From the NCBI GenBank assembly GCA_040768445.1, contig JAXGMV010000001.1:868001-932000 (forward strand): a stretch of DNA of 64,000 bases, written 5' to 3'. The notes below the pieces were generated by a model. The model ran no database searches, was not told the DNA's origin, and saw nothing but the letters and a program-made list of their open reading frames with translations. Made by a program: the position numbers and the translations under genes. Source of the DNA: JAXGMV01 sp040768445. Its GTDB lineage: Bacteria > Chloroflexota > Anaerolineae > Anaerolineales > Anaerolineaceae. Positions 35,392-44,576 of this stretch are shown here, piece after piece; within the stretch, counting starts at the first letter, position 1, and every line of letters starts with the position of its first letter.

Positions 35392-36061
35392 GCTCGCCTC
35401 CTTCATGATCACCAGCCGGCACTGACCTTGCCAGGTAAGCGCCGTGCACCCAGCCGCTGACCGTTACACAGCGCCAGTTATCCTGTTCAGCGGAGATCGC
35501 CACCGGCGTCCCCGCCAGCAGCACCCCCAGCCTGTCCCCAGCCAGTGATGGGGTTTGGCGCAGGTTCAGCCCGATATCGGCTGTCACCGTCCAGGCGGCG
35601 CCTGAGGGGTGGCTTTCCACCTTAGCTGTGTCGCCCTCTGCAGTGATAAACGGCAGGGGATCAACCGCGCCGTTATAGCCGTTATCCACTGCTTCACCAT
35701 CAGGGCGGATCTCGAAGTGCAGGTGCGGCCCGGTGCTGTTGCCGCTTGAGCCTGAACGGGCGATCGGTTGGCCGCGCCGCACGGTTGTGCCGGCCTGGGC
35801 AAACAGACCTTCCAGGTGGGCGTACAGCGAGATGCCCCAGCTGTGCCGCAGGATGACATGCAGGCCATAACCGCCGGCAGCCTGGTCGGTGCGTTCCACC
35901 GTGCCGTCATCAGCCGCCAGCACCAGCGTGCCAGCCGGGCAGCCAATATCAACGCCGCTGTGACCTGCCAGCCCATACGGCTGGTATGCCGCCGACCAGG
36001 GCGTGATGCCAAACGTTTGCGTCAGCGGGAAATGCTTTTCAAGCGGATATTCCAGTTCCAT
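35378..36061 (-). CDS. M23 peptidase with SH3 domain (endolysin-like)
   Basis: 227 residues. A LytM/M23 zinc metallopeptidase domain (about 15-135) has GHSGVDIGCPAG (first His and Asp ligands) and GPHLHFEIRPDG (HxH). An SH3-type module (about 155-215) follows: IGLNLRQTPSLAGDRLGVLLAGTPV. No signal peptide, as expected if released through a holin. ATG at 36061 has GAGG upstream. Probably cleaves peptidoglycan cross-links during lysis or particle release. Confidence 0.88.
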   Translation of the reverse strand: MELEYPLEKHFPLTQTFGITPWSAAYQPYGLAGHSGVDIGCPAGTLVLAADDGTVERTDQAAGGYGLHVILRHSWGISLYAHLEGLFAQAGTTVRRGQPIARSGSSGNSTGPHLHFEIRPDGEAVDNGYNGAVDPLPFITAEGDTAKVESHPSGAAWTVTADIGLNLRQTPSLAGDRLGVLLAGTPVAISAEQDNWRCVTVSGWVHGAYLARSVPAGDHEGGEHEAV

Positions 36062-36118
36062 CGTGTCCTCTTTTCTCCAGCCGGCGGCAGTCACCACCAG
36101 CCTCAAGTTCGAATATTC

Positions 36119-36613
36119 TCAGCGCCAGTACGCGCCCGTCCAGTTGAGTGTGCCGTCCCAGACGGACAGGTTCAGCACTTCGGCACTCACCGGCGGGAAG
36201 TAGTAGCCGGCATTGGTCAGCGACACCCGTACCAGCGAACAGCTCTCGCCGTGCTTCTCTACTGCGGCATAGCCCAGCGCCCCCAGGTTCACCAGTGTGC
36301 CGGCTGTGGTCTCAAGGTCAAGCCCCTCAGCCTGGTCAAGGTATTCCAGCAGGCGGGCATAGTCCACCATGCGCCCGGCTGTATGCGCTGAGCCGTCCGG
36401 GTTGACCTGCAGATCAGCCATCAACACGTCAAATGAAACGCTGATGCGCACCCCGCCCGGTATGAGCAGGTCGTCGCTGACCACCTCGCGGCTGATCATC
36501 ACCCCCGGCGGGCGCCGGTGCGAGTGCGGGTCCAGCAGGAAGCCGTATGGGCTGCCGCTGTTGACCAGCGGGTGGGTGAGCGTAATATGGCAGTCGGTTC
36601 CCAGGGTTGGCAT
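36119..36613 (-). CDS. Phage-cassette protein, unknown
   Basis: A 164-residue, probably beta-rich protein without membrane segments (LTHPLVNSGSPYGFLLDP, GVRISVSFDVLMADL). Its position between a connector-like protein and endolysin suggests a structural role such as head completion or short-tail component. No family recognised. Confidence 0.65.
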   Translation of the reverse strand: MPTLGTDCHITLTHPLVNSGSPYGFLLDPHSHRRPPGVMISREVVSDDLLIPGGVRISVSFDVLMADLQVNPDGSAHTAGRMVDYARLLEYLDQAEGLDLETTAGTLVNLGALGYAAVEKHGESCSLVRVSLTNAGYYFPPVSAEVLNLSVWDGTLNWTGAYWR

Positions 36614-36650
36614 AGTACCTCGCTTTCCAGTTCACTCATCCAGGGGCACA

Positions 36651-37295
36651 TCAGCCCCGGTCCCATGCATCCAATGACCAGCACAACGTCGGTAGGAACT
36701 CCGCCACACCAGTTTTTTCTTCCTTTAATTCAGACAACCAGGTGTGAAACTGCTCCTGCCCGGCACGCGCCCAGTCAAACAAGGGGGTAGGCTCAGCCAG
36801 CTTGCTGCCGTAGGCTTCCACCATGCTGGCAGCACGTGCCATTACCGCATAAGCCGCCGCACCCCCTGCCAATTCACCGACATGCTGGTCCCTGACCGTG
36901 GTGGCAAGGGCGCCGTCAAGCCCGCTAATGCTGTGATTGGCGGCATATACCACCCGCAGGACATCGCCAGCTGACGGTTCAACCCCGCCGCCTACGAATA
37001 GCTTGGGGATGCCGGAGCGCCAGAAGAAGTAATAGCGCAGGGCTGGCGGTTCAGCGCCGGACAGCACCGGGCCGCGCACTTCCAGCGCCATCTGGACGCC
37101 CAGCAAACTGCCCAGAGACTGGGTTCTGCCCGCGACTGCCAGGGTGAGGTCCTCCTGGCGAACATCCGGCGCCGCCTTGGAGTAGCGCCCCAATGCCCGG
37201 CTCAGGCAGGCATCCAGCAGGCTGTCCTTGTAGCGCGGGGCTTCCACATCCAGCAGGGCACGGATTTTGGCACGGTAATCAGCCAGTGTGCTCAT
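36651..37295 (-). CDS. Possible head-completion/connector protein
   Basis: 214 residues. The N-terminus, MSTLADYRAKIRALLDVEAP, with a helical pattern (LLDACLSRALGRYSKAAPD) resembles phage gp6-like head-tail connector proteins. A central strand region and a C-terminal helix follow. Its start overlaps the previous gene by 4 bases (ATGA). The assignment is by resemblance and context. Confidence 0.6.
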   Translation of the reverse strand: MSTLADYRAKIRALLDVEAPRYKDSLLDACLSRALGRYSKAAPDVRQEDLTLAVAGRTQSLGSLLGVQMALEVRGPVLSGAEPPALRYYFFWRSGIPKLFVGGGVEPSAGDVLRVVYAANHSISGLDGALATTVRDQHVGELAGGAAAYAVMARAASMVEAYGSKLAEPTPLFDWARAGQEQFHTWLSELKEEKTGVAEFLPTLCWSLDAWDRG

Positions 37296-37576
37296 CGCTC
37301 ACCCCTGCGGCGCACGTCAGGTTTTCCCTGGCGCGCCTGCCCACCCTTTGCGGGCTGTGGCTGAGTGTGGGTTTGACCATCTTCCTCTGCCTGCGCGGCA
37401 GCGGTAACCCGGTCGAGATAATCTGCCACCTCTTCTGACGGGAAGCGGTACTTGCGTCCATCTGCAGCGATCACCACCAGGTCCATGCCGCTGGCAAACT
37501 TGCAGGCAAGCGGCGGCCTGGCGTCGTTGATATGGCTTTCGTGCAGTAATCCCATGGCAATGTCACCAATGTACAT
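37292..37576 (-). CDS. Phage-cassette small protein
   Basis: A 94-residue protein with an ordered N-terminus (about 1-55, DLVVIAADGRKYRFPSEEV) and a charged, disordered C-terminal tail. Translationally coupled to the connector-like gene by a 4-base overlap. Unknown function. Confidence 0.6.
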   Translation of the reverse strand: MYIGDIAMGLLHESHINDARPPLACKFASGMDLVVIAADGRKYRFPSEEVADYLDRVTAAAQAEEDGQTHTQPQPAKGGQARQGKPDVRRRGER

Positions 37577-37651
37577 CGTCGTTCCTCCTTTGAACCAGCC
37601 TGCCCTCCCGCTTTTGACGAGGGAAGGCAGGCGATTGTCTCAATACCAATC

Positions 37652-37861
37652 TCAGCCGGCGCTGCCACTGCCGTTGTTGTGCCGTCCGGCGTTCTCAATG
37701 GCAGTACCAAGGATATAGGCTGCCAGCACAGTCACCAGGTTGGTAACTTCGGTCTCATCCAGCGGGAAATCCGGCGCATAAGCCTTGATCACCAGCAGTA
37801 CCAGCGCTGTCAACGCTGCCCAGAACTTGCGTGAAGCCAGCAGGGAAACCAGTTTTGACAT
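37652..37861 (-). CDS. Holin-like small membrane protein
   Basis: 69 residues from ATG at 37861 (GGAG site upstream). A basic start, MSKLVSLLASRKFWAALTA, one strong membrane helix (LTALVLLVIKAY) and a second amphipathic helix (TNLVTVLAAYILGTAIE). This is the layout of small phage holins of the phi-LC3/Bhl type. It lies near the M23 endolysin in the same operon. Confidence 0.65.
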   Translation of the reverse strand: MSKLVSLLASRKFWAALTALVLLVIKAYAPDFPLDETEVTNLVTVLAAYILGTAIENAGRHNNGSGSAG

Positions 37862-37874
37862 TTTCAGTCTCCTT

Positions 37875-38378
37875 TCAGGCGCGCAGTTCAAACAGGGCAC
37901 GTGCACCGTAGAGCGTGAAGGCGGTAGTAGCGGCTGCATCCACGGTCAGCTTGAGCATGTAGGCTTCACTGTCATCAATCCAGGGAGCACTGACCGGTGT
38001 CACCCGCATCAGGTGCTCGCCAACGGCCTTGCGCTCAGCGGCGGTGTCATGCGCCGCATCTATGCCGACACTGACGGCGGCACCACTGGCAGCGCTGCCG
38101 CTGGCAGCCGGCAGGGTGATCTTCAACAACTCCACCGTGGCAAAGTCGTCTGCTGCAGCCGTGGCGATCTTGTAATACACATCCACCGACTTCAGACAAG
38201 AGCCGGCACGGTAGGTGGCATTGCCGGGCACCGAGAGCGGCACAAACAGGCTGAAGCTGGCATCGCCGGCGGTGCGTGTTTCGTAAACCACGCTGGAAGC
38301 CTCGCCAGCCGTCCAGGTGCCGGCGCTCTTGCTGATCTCTGAAGCAGGGATGAAATGGCTCATATGGGTGTTGTACAT
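37875..38378 (-). CDS. Phage-cassette structural protein, unknown
   Basis: A 167-residue beta-rich protein with many A/S/T residues (VDVYYKIATAAADDFATVELLKITLP), immediately downstream of the capsid gene, where decoration or head-stabilising proteins are commonly encoded. Start with AGGAG at 38378. No family recognised. Confidence 0.6.
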   Translation of the reverse strand: MYNTHMSHFIPASEISKSAGTWTAGEASSVVYETRTAGDASFSLFVPLSVPGNATYRAGSCLKSVDVYYKIATAAADDFATVELLKITLPAASGSAASGAAVSVGIDAAHDTAAERKAVGEHLMRVTPVSAPWIDDSEAYMLKLTVDAAATTAFTLYGARALFELRA

Positions 38379-38405
38379 GGTTGCTCCTTCTACTGGTGCT
38401 GCCGC

Positions 38406-40370
38406 TTAACCGGCAACGTTGGACTTGTGCAGCGGGCGGAAGTCGTTGACCCACACCGCCAGGAAATGCCGCACCTTCAATCGGTGCTCATCATGGGTGA
38501 AGACTGCCGGGCTGTGTTCGCCGCCGGCAATGAAGATCTCCGGCATCAGGCCGAAGCGCTCGCCAATGTAGACCGCCGGGGCAATGCGCGGGTCACAGGC
38601 AGCCGCCCAGTCGGTGGCATCCGTCCACTCCGGCACGGTGATCACATCGCCGGGCTGACCGCGCTGCATGTTCTCGCTGTAAATGCTGGCGGCATTCTCC
38701 AGTGAGGGGTACAGGATCTTCATACCGGTCAACTGCAGGGCACGCGGCACCAGCAAATAGCGCGGGTTGATGGCCATGTGCGGGCCGGCACCGTACAGCC
38801 CGGCCTCGTTCTTCACCAGCATGGGCTGGTTGTAGACTGCAGTGCAGGCGGCATCCCAGGCATTGGCTGAGAGCGCGGTGGTGAGCAGGTTGGCATGCCC
38901 GCCGGCTGTGGTCACGGCCGTGTTGTTAAACAGATAACCGCCGTCCGCCATTGCCGGGCCAATACCGGAGTTCTCGGTGAAGACGGCGCCCACCAGCGCA
39001 CTGATCTTGCGCATGCCGGCAGCCGCCAGTTCACGCGGATAGGCACGCAGCTTGCGGGTCTCGTCACGGTCAATCAGCTCCAGCGTCAGCGGGATGTAGC
39101 CGCCATACTTGGTGAACGAGGCAGTCTCGGGGCTGTCACCCACTGCCAGCTCGGTGTACTCGGCGCCCTCAGCCACGCTCGGCAGTGACCCAACCGTGCC
39201 CACCAGCGTACCGGTGATGGTCTGCAGGCTGTTGAAATGCTCGACAGAGGCGATTTGTTTCCACCAGTCATAACCGGCGCGTCCGAGATCGTCCCAGGTG
39301 TTGCTGACAATCTTGTTGAGGGCGTTTTTCACCAGCCCGGAGAAGTCCGCCGTGGTTGCCAGCTGGACGCGATTGGGGTAGTAACCGCCGTGCAGGTCAT
39401 GGTCGCCGGTCAGCATCAGGTACAGCTCACGGATGCCGGACAGGCGCGCGGTCTTCAGTCCCTCCAACCCGCGTGGACGCGGGATACCGAACAGGTCATC
39501 GACTGCCGCCTGCACCTGGTCCTCACTGGAGAACATACCGCTGATGCGCGGCCCCTCGACCGCAGCCGGCCCGGTCACCAGGCTGGCAAGCTCACGCTGG
39601 CTCTCAATCGCCAGTGTCAGGGCGTCGGGCTCGAAGCAGGTGCCGCTGAACTGCATGCGCAGGCTCTCCTGCAGGGGCGCCGGCAGTCCGGATGCCGCCA
39701 GCGAGCTCTCCAGCAGGCAGGCACACAACAGCTGGTGGTTGGCACGTGCCAACCCGGCCTGTTCCGCCTGTGCGGCGCCGGTTTGAGCGGGCGCCGGGGT
39801 ATTGGGTGTTGCGTCTTGTTCTTTCATAACTTGGGGTTCCTTTCTGTGATTGGTAAATAAAGACTGGTTGAGGGCGCGCAGGAATTGACCGCCGCGCGCC
39901 GGTTCCATCACCAGGTCAACCGAGTTGACCCGGATTATCTCGCTCACCTGATTGCCGCCTGCCGTGAACAGGATGTCAGCTGAGAAGCCCAGGTTTGGCA
40001 CCGGTTCCGCGCTGGCGGCAGTCATCAACCGCCCCAACTCGCCTAGCAGGGCGCCGGCAGGGCCAAATGGTTTCAGACCCAGGCTGATGCCCTGCTTTTC
40101 GCTCTCCCACCTGGGCGTGTGACACACGCCGGCCAGGTCACGCACCGAGTGTGAGGGCAGGGCGTGGTCAATGAAGCACTCGGCGCCGTCCCACAGCGGC
40201 AGGGATGCCTGCAGGACTGCGGCGGGGAACTCCCAGCCGTTGCCGCTGCCGGCTGTGATGGCCAGGATTACAAAGCCACCGGACGGTGCCGGCACACCCG
40301 TACTCTCCAGCCGCAGGCGGTGCGCCCCGGCCGGGTCTTCAGGCACATTTACAATGGTTTCTTGCAGCAT
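38406..40370 (-). CDS. Prohead protease-major capsid fusion
   Basis: A 654-residue protein. The N-terminal 170 residues resemble a prohead maturation protease (FIDHALPSHSVRDLAG with candidate catalytic His, and VPNLGFSADILF with candidate Ser). A linker rich in A/P/Q (about 180-205) follows. The C-terminal 400 residues match a HK97-like major capsid protein (ELAVGDSPETASFTKYGGY, INPRYLLVPRALQLTGMKIL). ATG at 40370 has AGGAGGTGAC upstream. An internal ATG in MKEQDATPNTP (with AAAGGA site) could also yield separate capsid. It lies 13 bases after the terminase. Confidence 0.8.
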   Translation of the reverse strand: MLQETIVNVPEDPAGAHRLRLESTGVPAPSGGFVILAITAGSGNGWEFPAAVLQASLPLWDGAECFIDHALPSHSVRDLAGVCHTPRWESEKQGISLGLKPFGPAGALLGELGRLMTAASAEPVPNLGFSADILFTAGGNQVSEIIRVNSVDLVMEPARGGQFLRALNQSLFTNHRKEPQVMKEQDATPNTPAPAQTGAAQAEQAGLARANHQLLCACLLESSLAASGLPAPLQESLRMQFSGTCFEPDALTLAIESQRELASLVTGPAAVEGPRISGMFSSEDQVQAAVDDLFGIPRPRGLEGLKTARLSGIRELYLMLTGDHDLHGGYYPNRVQLATTADFSGLVKNALNKIVSNTWDDLGRAGYDWWKQIASVEHFNSLQTITGTLVGTVGSLPSVAEGAEYTELAVGDSPETASFTKYGGYIPLTLELIDRDETRKLRAYPRELAAAGMRKISALVGAVFTENSGIGPAMADGGYLFNNTAVTTAGGHANLLTTALSANAWDAACTAVYNQPMLVKNEAGLYGAGPHMAINPRYLLVPRALQLTGMKILYPSLENAASIYSENMQRGQPGDVITVPEWTDATDWAAACDPRIAPAVYIGERFGLMPEIFIAGGEHSPAVFTHDEHRLKVRHFLAVWVNDFRPLHKSNVAG

Positions 40371-40383
40371 GTCACCTCCTAAA

Positions 40384-42018
40384 CTAAAAGTGGCTTTCAA
40401 TATCCTGCAGGGGGTCGGGCGCAGGGATAATGACCGCAGGCTCACCAGAGCGCCAGTCCTGTTCATCCAGCACGGCACACAGCGCGGCTGAGATCAGCAG
40501 GTCGTCGTGCAGCATCGTGCCGTCAGACGGATCGCGGGAGCCGTCGGGTACGCCCCAGCGCAGCAGTTTGCCGGGGCCTTCCAGCACGCGGTACTGACAG
40601 CCCTGTGCCTGTTTGAAAAACATCGCCTGCAGGGCATACTCCGGTTGAAGCTGCGCTTCCGGCGCACCGTCATGCAGGGCAAAGGCCGGCTCCTGCCAGC
40701 GTCCGCTGTCGATCAGCGCCAAAAAATCCCAGCCCAGCTTGCTCTTGCTGGCGGCGCTGAAGATAAAGGGCTGCACCCTGCCGGGTAGGGCTTTATCGAG
40801 AAAAGATGCCAGCCCGGCGCCCACGCCGGTGGCATCCACCACCACGGTCTCGGGGCGCCAATCCTCAGCCAGCCCCAGCAGGACGCTGTACAGGCGGCTG
40901 TGCTTGACACCCGTCCACTGCCGGCGGGTACAGACGCGGTAGCGCGGCGCCGTCATGAACGGGTCAGCGCTGTGCCGGTCAATCTCAACGATGGTCAGGG
41001 CAGTGGCATCACGCCCGGCGCCGCCTGATGGCGCGCCCGGGTCGGTGGGGGTTTCGTCCTCGCCGGCCACGTCCAGTAGGAAGGCATACAGCCGCCCGCT
41101 GGCTGGTTGAAGCGCAGGCGGGTGAACGCCCTGCATCAGCGCCATGCGTTCGGCTGAGAACAGCCCACCTTCTGCATCGATCTCCTCTGAGAAGTACTGG
41201 GTTTTGACCATCGGGTGCGAGCGCCCCATTTTGCGCACCTGCTCCGCCACGAAGGCGCCGTACGCCGGCACCTCGTCTGATACTTGCTCAGCCGTCAGCA
41301 CAAATACCCGCCGCTGGCCGTCCTGCGCTTCAGCTGTCTGTGCGGCACGCAGTTCACGCGCCAGCAGGGTGTGCGACGTCCAGGCGGTGCCCCAGAAGAC
41401 GCGTGTGGCGTTGGTGCTGGCAGCCATCGGCAGGATATCGCGGTCAAACTTGGCAATCTGCACGTCCTGCGCTTCGTCCACCTCCAGCAGGGTTGAGGCA
41501 GTGGCGCCGACGATGTTGGCTTCCGGTGCGCCGGAGAGGAAGAAGACGCGTGCCCGTCCCACCCGGTAGCAGTAGCCGGATTCCTTGACCCAGCCTTTGT
41601 TCACCAGGCGGTTCTGCTCCAGCACACGCTGCAGGCGGCGCATGGCATTCAGTGACTGCGGCTTCCAGGTGGGCGAGACCTTGACGATCTCGGCATCCTG
41701 CTGGGAGAGGCGCGCCAGCAGGTAGCACTCCAACTGGGCCTGCAGTTCATTTTTACCGGACTGGCGCGGGAACATCACCACGATGGTCTGCCCCAGCCCG
41801 TGCCGTACCGAGTGCAGCACAGCCTCGGCGGCATCCCGCTGGTAGCGGCGCAGGCGCAGCTGTGAAGCGCTGGCGCAGAAGCGCTCGAAGTCTTCCAGCA
41901 GGGCAACAGCATGATGCAGCAGGGCGCTGTCGGGGGTCAAGGCGTCCGGGCTGGCGGCATCGCCGTGCTTGAGCAGGTCTTCCACCAACCAGTCCAGGGT
42001 GTTGAAATCGCCGGTCAT
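40384..42018 (-). CDS. Phage terminase large subunit
   Basis: A 544-residue DNA-packaging motor. The ATPase domain has Walker A FPRQSGKNE and Walker B TLLEVDEAQDV; the C-terminal RNase H-like nuclease has AFLLDVAGEDE and VVDATGVGAG and a late Asp in LHDDLLISAAL. Full length. It follows a possible small terminase by about 200 bases and precedes the protease-capsid gene, the conserved core order of tailed-phage heads. Confidence 0.9.
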   Translation of the reverse strand: MTGDFNTLDWLVEDLLKHGDAASPDALTPDSALLHHAVALLEDFERFCASASQLRLRRYQRDAAEAVLHSVRHGLGQTIVVMFPRQSGKNELQAQLECYLLARLSQQDAEIVKVSPTWKPQSLNAMRRLQRVLEQNRLVNKGWVKESGYCYRVGRARVFFLSGAPEANIVGATASTLLEVDEAQDVQIAKFDRDILPMAASTNATRVFWGTAWTSHTLLARELRAAQTAEAQDGQRRVFVLTAEQVSDEVPAYGAFVAEQVRKMGRSHPMVKTQYFSEEIDAEGGLFSAERMALMQGVHPPALQPASGRLYAFLLDVAGEDETPTDPGAPSGGAGRDATALTIVEIDRHSADPFMTAPRYRVCTRRQWTGVKHSRLYSVLLGLAEDWRPETVVVDATGVGAGLASFLDKALPGRVQPFIFSAASKSKLGWDFLALIDSGRWQEPAFALHDGAPEAQLQPEYALQAMFFKQAQGCQYRVLEGPGKLLRWGVPDGSRDPSDGTMLHDDLLISAALCAVLDEQDWRSGEPAVIIPAPDPLQDIESHF

Positions 42019-42214
42019 GGGTCACAAGTCTCCTGAATAAAGGAAGAAATAACTACGGCTGGCAGCCTGAAGTGGTGTATGAGGGCGGCCGGGGGGCGGG
42101 TTGTTCTGCCCCCGGTGAGAGAGGCACCCGGCAGTTTAGTTTGCCGTCACACCAATCAGCACTGGCACAGGGCGCTGCCAGCCGTGCGGTAATCCGACTG
42201 GTAAACCAGCCGGT

Positions 42215-42565
42215 TCAGCGCCTGTCTTTCTGGCGGTAATACGCCTGCAGTTTCTGCGGGTCGTTGACAATGGCCACCGCCTCGTGGAAAGCCTGTGCCA
42301 GGTCACCCGAGGGCTTGAGCTGCCGGTCGGTCTTGAGCAGTGTGCCCAGCCGGGTGCAGGCCTGGCTGATCTTGTCCAGCAGTTTGATCATCTCCTCTGC
42401 CGAGCGCTCCTCGATCGTCAGGTCAGCCACGTTGAACAGCACCTCGCGCAGCATGGCGATCTCCTCGCCCAGATCCTGGCGGTACATATCATTGGTACGC
42501 CGGCGGCTGCGCGCCTTGAGGGGTTTTGGTGCATCTACCGGCTGGCTGTTGTTGGCATCATTCAT
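42215..42565 (-). CDS. Possible small terminase subunit
   Basis: A 116-residue helical protein, basic at the N-terminus (KPLKARSRRRTNDMYRQ), with a helical hairpin (EEIAMLREVLFNVADLTIEERSAEE). First gene of the cassette, upstream of terL, the usual place for TerS. No HTH can be shown, so the assignment rests on position and size. Confidence 0.55.
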   Translation of the reverse strand: MNDANNSQPVDAPKPLKARSRRRTNDMYRQDLGEEIAMLREVLFNVADLTIEERSAEEMIKLLDKISQACTRLGTLLKTDRQLKPSGDLAQAFHEAVAIVNDPQKLQAYYRQKDRR

Positions 42566-42690
42566 CGCATGTCCTTTGGTTGTGCTTCATTTATTAGGAT
42601 ATATGTTCTATTATTAGAGACAGTATCCGCCCATGCGGCAGGCAAATCAAGCTGTTAAAATAACCATGTTTTGTGGGGAAATAAGTGTAA

Positions 42691-42714
42691 AAACCTGTCA
42701 TTGTTAACAGGTTT
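42691..42714. promoter_or_regulatory. Inverted repeat and -10 box upstream of lctP
   Basis: AAACCTGT and ACAGGTTT form perfect 8-bp arms around CATTGTTA. A TATAAT -10 box follows at 42732-42737. No good -35 box is present, consistent with an activator or an operator overlapping the promoter. Lactate-responsive GntR/LldR-type control is plausible but not shown. Confidence 0.45.
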
Positions 42715-42787
42715 GGGCTGTGAAGTCAGGTTATAATGAACGGGTTATCGGTTTTTGGATCGAAAATTCACGCAAAATGGGTCTAAG

Positions 42788-44365
42788 ATGCAGCTGACAT
42801 TTTTCAACTGGTTCCTGGCATTTTTACCGGTGGTCTCGGTGCTGGTGTTCATGATGCTCCTCAAATGGGGCGGCAGTAAGGCTGGTGCGGCCGCCTGGTT
42901 CATCACCCTGGTGGTGGCCATGCTGCGCTTTGGCGCCGGCGCCGAGCTGACGGCTTACTCGCAGGTCAAGGCCATCCTGCTCTCGCTGGACGTGCTCTAC
43001 ATCATCTGGGCGGCGCTGTTGTTCTTCCACACCGCCAACGAGGCCGGCGCGGTCAAAGCCATTGGCAATGCACTGGTGTCGCTCACTGACGACCGCACCC
43101 TGCAGGGCCTGCTGGTGAGCTGGGTGTTCGTCTCCTTCCTGCAGGGCGTGGGCGGCTTTGGTGTGCCTGTGGCTGTCACTGCCCCGTTGATGGTGGGCAT
43201 GGGCTTCAACCCGATCCAGGCAGTCATCATGACCAGCATCGGTCATGGCTGGGCGGTCAACTTCGGCTCGATGGGCACCGCCTACCAGTCCCTGCTGGCG
43301 GTCACCAACCTGCCGGGTGAGTTCATGGCGCATGAAACCGGCCTGCTGTTGGGCAGCACTGCTATCGTATGCGGCATGATCGTCGCCTTCCTGGGCGGCG
43401 GCTTGAAAGGGCTGGTGCGCAACCTGCCGGTGATCATCATCCTCAGCCTGGTGATGGGCGGTGTGCAGTACTGGGTGGTCAACAACCGCATGTGGTCATT
43501 GGGCGCCACCACTGCCGGCCTGTCTGGACTGGTGGTTGGCGTGGGGCTGCTCAAACTGCCGTTCTTCAAACGTAAACCTCAGGCGGACGCCCCCCCTGCT
43601 CCAGCTTCCCTGGCGCCCACCGGCAAACCGATCAAATTATGGGTGGCGTTTGCCCCCTATGTCATCCTGGTGATTCTGGCATTTGTCACCAACCTGATCG
43701 CCCCCCTGGCGACATACCTGGATGGTGTTCAGGTCAGCCTGCAGTTCCCCGAACTGGTTACCGCCTACGGCTGGGTAACCCCGGCCGGCAGCGGGCGCAA
43801 CATCAGCATTTTCGGGCATCCCGGCTTCACCCTGCTGGTCTCAAGCATCATCGCCTACCTGATCTTCAAGAGCTCCGGCTACTACAAGGCTGGCATCACC
43901 CAAACACTGGGGAAAAGGGTGCTCAACAGCGCGGTCAAGTCCAGCCTGGGCATTGTCGCCATGGTGGGTATGGCTATCCTGATGTCGCACAGCGGCATGA
44001 CCAACACCCTGGCACAGGGCCTCAGTGAAGGTTTTGGCAAGGTGTGGTACCCGCTGGTGGCGCCGGTTATCGGCGCGCTGGGTGCCTTTATCACCGGCAG
44101 TAACAATAACTCCAACGTGCTGTTCGCCGTCTTGCAGCAGAACACCGCCGAACTGCTCAACTTGAGTGTGCCGCTCATCTTAGCGGCCCAGACTGCCGGC
44201 GGTGCTGTGGGCAGTATCCTCTCGCCCGCCAAGGTCATTGTCGGCTGCTCCACCGTGGGCATGACCAACCGCGAGGGCGAGGTGCTCGGCAAACTGCTGG
44301 CGTACGGCAGTATCCCGGTGATATTCATCGCCGTCTTTACCATGCTGCTATCACTGTTCAGTTGA
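42788..44365 (+). CDS. lctP: L-lactate permease
   Basis: A 525-residue inner-membrane transporter of the LctP/LldP family with about 12-14 membrane helices and the family motif FLQGVGGFGVPVAVTAPLM and GHGWAVNFGSMGTA. A conserved C-terminal block, ITGSNNNSNVLFAVLQQNT, is intact. It imports lactate (or glycolate) with protons. I chose ATG at 42788; a TTG 11 codons upstream is also in frame. No lactate dehydrogenase gene is adjacent. Confidence 0.93.
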   Translation: MQLTFFNWFLAFLPVVSVLVFMMLLKWGGSKAGAAAWFITLVVAMLRFGAGAELTAYSQVKAILLSLDVLYIIWAALLFFHTANEAGAVKAIGNALVSLTDDRTLQGLLVSWVFVSFLQGVGGFGVPVAVTAPLMVGMGFNPIQAVIMTSIGHGWAVNFGSMGTAYQSLLAVTNLPGEFMAHETGLLLGSTAIVCGMIVAFLGGGLKGLVRNLPVIIILSLVMGGVQYWVVNNRMWSLGATTAGLSGLVVGVGLLKLPFFKRKPQADAPPAPASLAPTGKPIKLWVAFAPYVILVILAFVTNLIAPLATYLDGVQVSLQFPELVTAYGWVTPAGSGRNISIFGHPGFTLLVSSIIAYLIFKSSGYYKAGITQTLGKRVLNSAVKSSLGIVAMVGMAILMSHSGMTNTLAQGLSEGFGKVWYPLVAPVIGALGAFITGSNNNSNVLFAVLQQNTAELLNLSVPLILAAQTAGGAVGSILSPAKVIVGCSTVGMTNREGEVLGKLLAYGSIPVIFIAVFTMLLSLFS

Positions 44366-44375
44366 GGTGGAAACA

Positions 44376-44576
44376 ATGGTTGAAAAATCCCCCCGCACCA
44401 CTTACCGCACCTGGCGGAAAAAGCACCAGGGCGCCATACAAAATACAGCCCTGCTGTTAGCTATCCTCTCACCCCTGGGCCTTTATTGGGCTTTACAGGG
44501 CGGGAGTGTGCTGCTGGCAGGGCTGTGTGCTGTTGTGTTAATCTTCAGTATGCTGTTGACGATGGAAGCCGGTTAG
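44376..44576 (+). CDS. Small membrane protein
   Basis: 66 residues from ATG at 44376 with GAGGTGG upstream; a GTG three codons earlier is possible. A basic N-terminus (TTYRTWRKKHQG) precedes two hydrophobic segments. It lies 10 bases after lctP, so it is probably co-transcribed and may be an accessory to the permease. No family known. Its end overlaps the convergent mrp gene by 4 bases. Confidence 0.6.
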   Translation: MVEKSPRTTYRTWRKKHQGAIQNTALLLAILSPLGLYWALQGGSVLLAGLCAVVLIFSMLLTMEAG

